Source: Clostridiales bacterium | GTDB taxonomy: Bacteria > Bacillota > Clostridia > Christensenellales > Pumilibacteraceae | Length of the DNA stretch: 64,000 bases | Reading direction: 5' to 3' | Assembly (NCBI GenBank): GCA_014799665.1 | Contig: JAAVHP010000007.1 | Span: 183,784 to 247,783 of the forward strand | Part shown: piece by piece, positions 60,454-64,000 of the stretch | How the letters are laid out: each line of letters starts with the position of its first letter | Numbering within the stretch: the stretch's first letter is position 1 | Notes under the pieces: model-generated | Told to the model about the DNA's origin: nothing | The model's input: the letters and a program-made list of their open reading frames with translations, nothing else | Database searches by the model: none | Program-made: the position numbers and the translations under genes

Positions 60454-61644
60454 ATGAAAGTATTGGTTATAAATGCGGGCAGCTCCTCGCTTAAATATCA
60501 GCTTATCGAAACGGACACCGAAGCGGTTATCGCAAAAGGCGTTTGCGAGAGTATAGGCAACAGCAACTCGTCGTTTACGCACAAGGGTTCCAAAAAAATC
60601 GATGTAAAAGTAGCTATTCCTACGCACAAAGAGGCGATCAAGCTTGTTCTCGACGCGCTCGTCGATAAGGACCACGGCGTTATCTCGTCCATGTCAGAGA
60701 TTGCCGCAGTCGGTCACCGCGTTCTTCACGCGGGCGAGGACTTTAACGATTCGGTCAAAGTCACGCCCGAAACGCTCAAATTAATTGAAACCAACACCGA
60801 CCTCGGTCCTCTGCATATGCCGCCCAATATCATGGGTATCAAGGCGTGCCAAGACGTTATGCCTAACGCGCCGATGGTAGCGGTTTTCGATACGACCTTC
60901 CATTCGACAATGCCCGAGTATGCGTATATGTACGGCATTAAGTACGAAGATTATAAACAATATAAAGTACGCAAGTACGGCTTCCACGGCACGAGCCACG
61001 CCTATGTTTCGGGCAGGGCTGCTGCGCTCATGGGCACGGACAAGATCAAAACTATCGTTTGCCACCTTGGTAACGGCGCGAGCATAAGCGCGGTTAAGGA
61101 CGGCAAATGCATAGATACTTCTATGGGTCTAACTCCGCTCGAAGGTCTTATTATGGGCACGCGCAGCGGCGATATTGATCCCGCAGTAGTCGAATACCTT
61201 ATGGGCAAGAAAGGCTACGACGTTCACCAAATGACGAACTACCTCAACAAAGAGTGCGGCGTAGACGGCATTAGCGGGGTCAGTTCCGATTTCAGACTGC
61301 TCGAAGAAGCTATGAAAGCAGGCAATCCCAGAGCAAAGCTTGCCGTGGATATGTTCTCGTACAGAGTTAAGAAGTACGTCGGCTCGTACGCTGCGGCGCT
61401 CGGCGGACTTGACTGCTTGGTGTTTACGGGCGGTATCGGCGAGCACACCGATTTCGTGCGCGAAGCCGTTTGCCGCGATATGCAGTATATGGGCGTTGAG
61501 CTCGACGAAAAGCTTAATCTCAATGCACCGCGCGACCAGGAAGTGCTTATCAGCACCAAGAAGTCCAAGGTAAAGATTTATATTATACCTACCAACGAAG
61601 AACTCTATATCGCACGCGAAACGTTAAAGCATAAAGACGATTGA
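60454..61644 (+). CDS. ackA: Acetate kinase
   Basis: Interconverts acetyl-P and acetate, making ATP in fermentation. ASKHA-fold signatures: VLVINAGSSSLKYQLIE at the start, VGHRVLHAGEDF, FDTTFHSTMPEYAYMYGI, YGFHGTSHAYVSGRAA and IMGTRSGDIDPAV. 396 residues. GGAG precedes the ATG. No pta lies beside it. The leader (60337-60453) holds a possible long-range stem, ACCGTCGACC (60363-60372) with GGTCGGCGGT (60419-60428), and no convincing promoter. Overlaps comF as TTGA. Confidence 0.96.
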   Translation: MKVLVINAGSSSLKYQLIETDTEAVIAKGVCESIGNSNSSFTHKGSKKIDVKVAIPTHKEAIKLVLDALVDKDHGVISSMSEIAAVGHRVLHAGEDFNDSVKVTPETLKLIETNTDLGPLHMPPNIMGIKACQDVMPNAPMVAVFDTTFHSTMPEYAYMYGIKYEDYKQYKVRKYGFHGTSHAYVSGRAAALMGTDKIKTIVCHLGNGASISAVKDGKCIDTSMGLTPLEGLIMGTRSGDIDPAVVEYLMGKKGYDVHQMTNYLNKECGVDGISGVSSDFRLLEEAMKAGNPRAKLAVDMFSYRVKKYVGSYAAALGGLDCLVFTGGIGEHTDFVREAVCRDMQYMGVELDEKLNLNAPRDQEVLISTKKSKVKIYIIPTNEELYIARETLKHKDD

Positions 61645-62384
61645 GAACTTCGATCAAAAACGAAATAATCAATCTGCTGTATCCCGACGATATTAAGTGT
61701 ATCGTTTGCGGTATGGAAATGCACCCGACCCGTTACGGGCTGTGCGAAAATTGCAAGATTGATCTTAACGTAAACTATTGCGTTAGGTGCGGCAGGCATA
61801 AGGTAGGCGTGAGCGACTATTGCGGCGAATGCGCCGAAATGAGCTTATACTTCGACGAAGCTCGGTCAGCCGTCAATTACACGGGCAACGCGCAAGGCTT
61901 GGTGCGTAGGCTTAAATACGGCAAATCGCCGTTCCTGGCCAAGCAAATGAGCGCGTTTATGCTCGATATACTTTTAACAAGCGATTGGGCGATAGATTGT
62001 ATTACTTTCGTTCCCATGCATAAAACACGGTTTAAAAAGCGCGGGTATAACCAAGCCGAGCTTTTGGCGCAGTGGATCGCGGACGGCACGGACGCACCGT
62101 GTATAAGCTTGCTCGATAAAATCAAACCGACCGTCAATCAGGCGCGGCTGGATAGGGAAGCGCGTATCGCGAATTTGCGCGGCTCGTTTTCGATCATTCA
62201 AAAACCGCCAGAACGCGTGCTTTTGATCGACGACGTAATGACTACGGGCTCGACCGCGAGTGAGTGCGCCAAAACGCTCAAAAAGGCGGGCGCGCGTGTC
62301 GTGTATCTTTTGACGTTTGCATCCGTTCCCGAGCGACCTTTGCTCGATAAACCCATGCAAAATATACGGGATTTTCGTAGATAA
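61641..62384 (+). CDS. ComF family phosphoribosyltransferase-like protein
   Basis: 247 residues. The N-terminal zinc-finger part has several Cys pairs (CIVCG, CENC, CVRCG, CGEC), the C-terminal PRTase domain the PRPP loop VLLIDDVMTTGSTASECA, and FVPMHKTRFKKRGYNQAELLA in the middle is diagnostic. ComF proteins take part in DNA uptake or in DNA metabolism. TTG start overlaps the ackA TGA. Whether the cell is competent cannot be told from here. Confidence 0.92.
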   Translation: MRTSIKNEIINLLYPDDIKCIVCGMEMHPTRYGLCENCKIDLNVNYCVRCGRHKVGVSDYCGECAEMSLYFDEARSAVNYTGNAQGLVRRLKYGKSPFLAKQMSAFMLDILLTSDWAIDCITFVPMHKTRFKKRGYNQAELLAQWIADGTDAPCISLLDKIKPTVNQARLDREARIANLRGSFSIIQKPPERVLLIDDVMTTGSTASECAKTLKKAGARVVYLLTFASVPERPLLDKPMQNIRDFRR

Positions 62385-62389
62385 ATAAC

Positions 62390-62418
62390 TTGACTATCGG
62401 CGCTTAAAGTGATAAAAT
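62390..62418 (+). promoter_or_regulatory. Promoter of rny
   Basis: TTGACT (62390-62395), 17-bp spacer, TGA then TAAAAT (62413-62418). The 100-base leader contains repeated CGGTA/TACCG segments able to form small hairpins, and ends with AAGGAGAG. Confidence 0.8.
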
Positions 62419-62525
62419 AGTAACGGTATAGTGTTTTACCGAAATTGAATTTACGTAGCGGTTGATTTTACCGTAATTACCGTTGCGGAGCAATAAACAC
62501 AAAAAATATTTAAGGAGAGTGGTTT

Positions 62526-64000
62526 ATGACCCTACTATCAAGTACGGTGGTTGTTTTATGTGCTGTTTTGCCCGTAATCGCGCTGATAGTCGGCGCCGTC
62601 GGCGGTATATTCGGTTATCGAATTTACCAAAACAAGCGACTCGGCGCGGCGAAGCAAGCGGCAAATAAAATGCTCGAAGACGCCGTAAACGAAGTAAAAG
62701 AAATGCGTAAGACCGCTAACCGCGAGGCAAAGGAAGAACTTGAAAAAGACCGCGCCGCGCAGGAGCGGGAATTGCGCGAAAAGCAGTCCAATATCTCGCG
62801 TTCTGAGCAGCGCTTGCTTCAAAAGGAAGAGAACTTGGACAAGAAAGAGCAATTGCTCGACAAAAAGTCTGACGAGCTCGAAGCGCAGCGCAACTCGTTG
62901 GCGCAAAAGCATGCCGAAGCAGATAAGCTCAAAGCCGAGCTTGCAGCGGCTAACAGCAAGATTCTGGACGAAATTCAGCACGTAGCCGGTATGTCGAAGG
63001 ACGAGGCGAAATCTCAGCTTATCGACGCCATTCGTGACGAAGCCAAGCACGACGCCGCCAAAATGGTGCGCGAGATCGATGCCGAAGCTAAGGAAGAAGC
63101 GGACAAGCGCGCTCAAAAAATCGTATCGCTTGCGGTACAGCGTTGCGCAGTCGATCACAGCGCGGAAATAACCGTATCAACGGTCGCACTGCCCAACGAC
63201 GAAATGAAAGGCCGAATAATCGGCAGAGAAGGCAGGAATATCCGTGCGCTTGAAACGGCGACGGGCTGCGATCTTATTATTGACGATACCCCCGAAGCAG
63301 TCGTTCTTTCGTGCTTCGATCCCATCCGTCGCGAGGTCGCGCGTATCGCGCTCGAAAAGCTTATAAGCGACGGTCGTATCCATCCCGGCAGGATCGAGGA
63401 TCTTGTCGAGAAAGCGCAAAAGGAAGTCGACGTCAAGATCAAGGAAGCGGGCGAGAACGCTATGTACGAAACGGGCGTGTTCGGTTTGAGCCCCGAGCTT
63501 GTTAAGATTCTGGGCAGGCTGCGCTTCCGTACCAGCTACGGACAAAACGTTTTACGCCATTCTATCGAAGCTTCCAACCTTGCGGGCGTTATGGCTGCCG
63601 AGCTCGGCGCTAACGTTCAGCTGTGCAAGCGTGCGGGACTTTTGCACGATATAGGCAAGGCGCTCGACCACGAGATCGACGGAACGCACGTTTCTATCGG
63701 TGTGGACGTTGCCAAAAAGTACAAGGAAAGCAAGGAAGTCGTGCATTGTATCGCTGCGCACCATAACGACGTCGAGCCCGAAACCATCGAGGCTATAATC
63801 GTACAGTGTGCTGACGCTATTTCGGGCGCAAGACCCGGCGCGCGGCGTGAATCGCTCGATAACTACGTTAAACGGCTCGAAAAGCTCGAAGAAATCGCGA
63901 ACGGGTACGAGGGCGTGGAAAAGGCGTTTGCCGTACAGGCAGGGCGTGAAGTGCGTATTATCGTTAAGCCCGAGATCGTCGACGACGTTAAGGCTATGTA
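62526..64000 (+). CDS. rny: Ribonuclease Y (3' end outside the window)
   Basis: Membrane-anchored endoribonuclease that starts mRNA decay in Bacillota. The frame opens at ATG 62526 (MTLLSSTVVVLCAVLP) seven bases after AAGGAGAG and is still open at the window end, 491 codons. One TM helix (about 6-30), a long Glu/Lys-rich coiled coil (about 35-190), a KH domain (MKGRIIGREGRNIRALE), then the HD domain with LLHDIGKALDHE and HHNDVEPETIE. Fewer than 40 residues should be missing, judging by family length. Confidence 0.95.
   Translation, partial: MTLLSSTVVVLCAVLPVIALIVGAVGGIFGYRIYQNKRLGAAKQAANKMLEDAVNEVKEMRKTANREAKEELEKDRAAQERELREKQSNISRSEQRLLQKEENLDKKEQLLDKKSDELEAQRNSLAQKHAEADKLKAELAAANSKILDEIQHVAGMSKDEAKSQLIDAIRDEAKHDAAKMVREIDAEAKEEADKRAQKIVSLAVQRCAVDHSAEITVSTVALPNDEMKGRIIGREGRNIRALETATGCDLIIDDTPEAVVLSCFDPIRREVARIALEKLISDGRIHPGRIEDLVEKAQKEVDVKIKEAGENAMYETGVFGLSPELVKILGRLRFRTSYGQNVLRHSIEASNLAGVMAAELGANVQLCKRAGLLHDIGKALDHEIDGTHVSIGVDVAKKYKESKEVVHCIAAHHNDVEPETIEAIIVQCADAISGARPGARRESLDNYVKRLEKLEEIANGYEGVEKAFAVQAGREVRIIVKPEIVDDVKAM

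Noticed and set aside
1..64000. CRISPR arrays, insertion sequences, tRNA or rRNA genes
   Set aside because: No regularly spaced repeats, transposase motifs or RNA gene signatures were seen by eye; a tRNA could still be missed without a covariance scan.

Overview
The window reads as a single-membrane, low-to-moderate GC Bacillota chromosome, most likely an uncultured gut-type member of the Clostridia. This rests on the gene set (CtsR-McsA-McsB-ClpC, HrcA with a CIRCE operator, YlxM/Ffh, RbgA, RNase Y, ComEB/ComF relatives), on sigma-A type promoters and on classic Bacillota gene order. A finer placement cannot be made from the sequence alone. Nearly everything is core housekeeping. There are no insertion sequences, CRISPR arrays, rRNAs or recognisable tRNAs, and no gene-free stretch over 300 bases.

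Layout. Bases 1-7563 hold the smc/ftsY and ylxM-ffh-rpsP-khpA-rimM-trmD-rbgA-rnhB-yraN block for protein targeting, ribosome maturation and tRNA modification. It is interrupted by a small AT-richer module: a divergent XRE repressor and a membrane protein. Bases 7609-13553 hold an F1Fo ATP synthase operon (a, c, b, delta-CTD/alpha fusion, gamma, beta, epsilon). It has no free delta subunit; the delta C-terminal domain is fused to the front of alpha. Bases 13607-19566 hold alr, a 5-formyl-THF cyclo-ligase family gene, rsmD, coaD, a coiled-coil gene, an orphan gene and pcrA. Bases 19571-30335 hold ligA and then the yicC-gmk-rpoZ-coaBC-priA-def-fmt-rsmB-rlmN operon. rplS stands alone at 30482, away from its usual trmD neighbour, with its own leader.

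Bases 30922-41122 hold a 1205-residue membrane protein resembling a cyclic-glucan-synthase/GH94 protein without its glycosyltransferase domain, then rarA, an ABC exporter pair and a Ca2+-type P-ATPase. Bases 41214-47659 hold a dCMP deaminase, a zinc-ribbon membrane protein, the CtsR-controlled ctsR-mcsA-mcsB-clpC operon and hpf. Bases 47801-50278 hold pgi, an HPr-like gene lacking the phospho-His site and an orphan gene. Convergent to these are glpQ-like and gtrA on the minus strand (50346-51632). Bases 51818-60207 hold lepA-hemW-DUF3267 and the CIRCE-controlled hrcA-grpE-dnaK-dnaJ operon, followed by a striking cloverleaf-like inverted-repeat element. Bases 60454-64000 hold ackA, comF and the start of rny.

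Two patterns run through the window. Nearly every promoter I can place has a 17-bp spacer and an extended -10 (TGn before the hexamer). Several genes (xre, atpB, rsmD, lepA and perhaps rarA) have the -10 box so close to the start codon that the transcript should be leaderless. Operons are tightly packed, with ATGA, TAATG and also TTGA stop/start overlaps.
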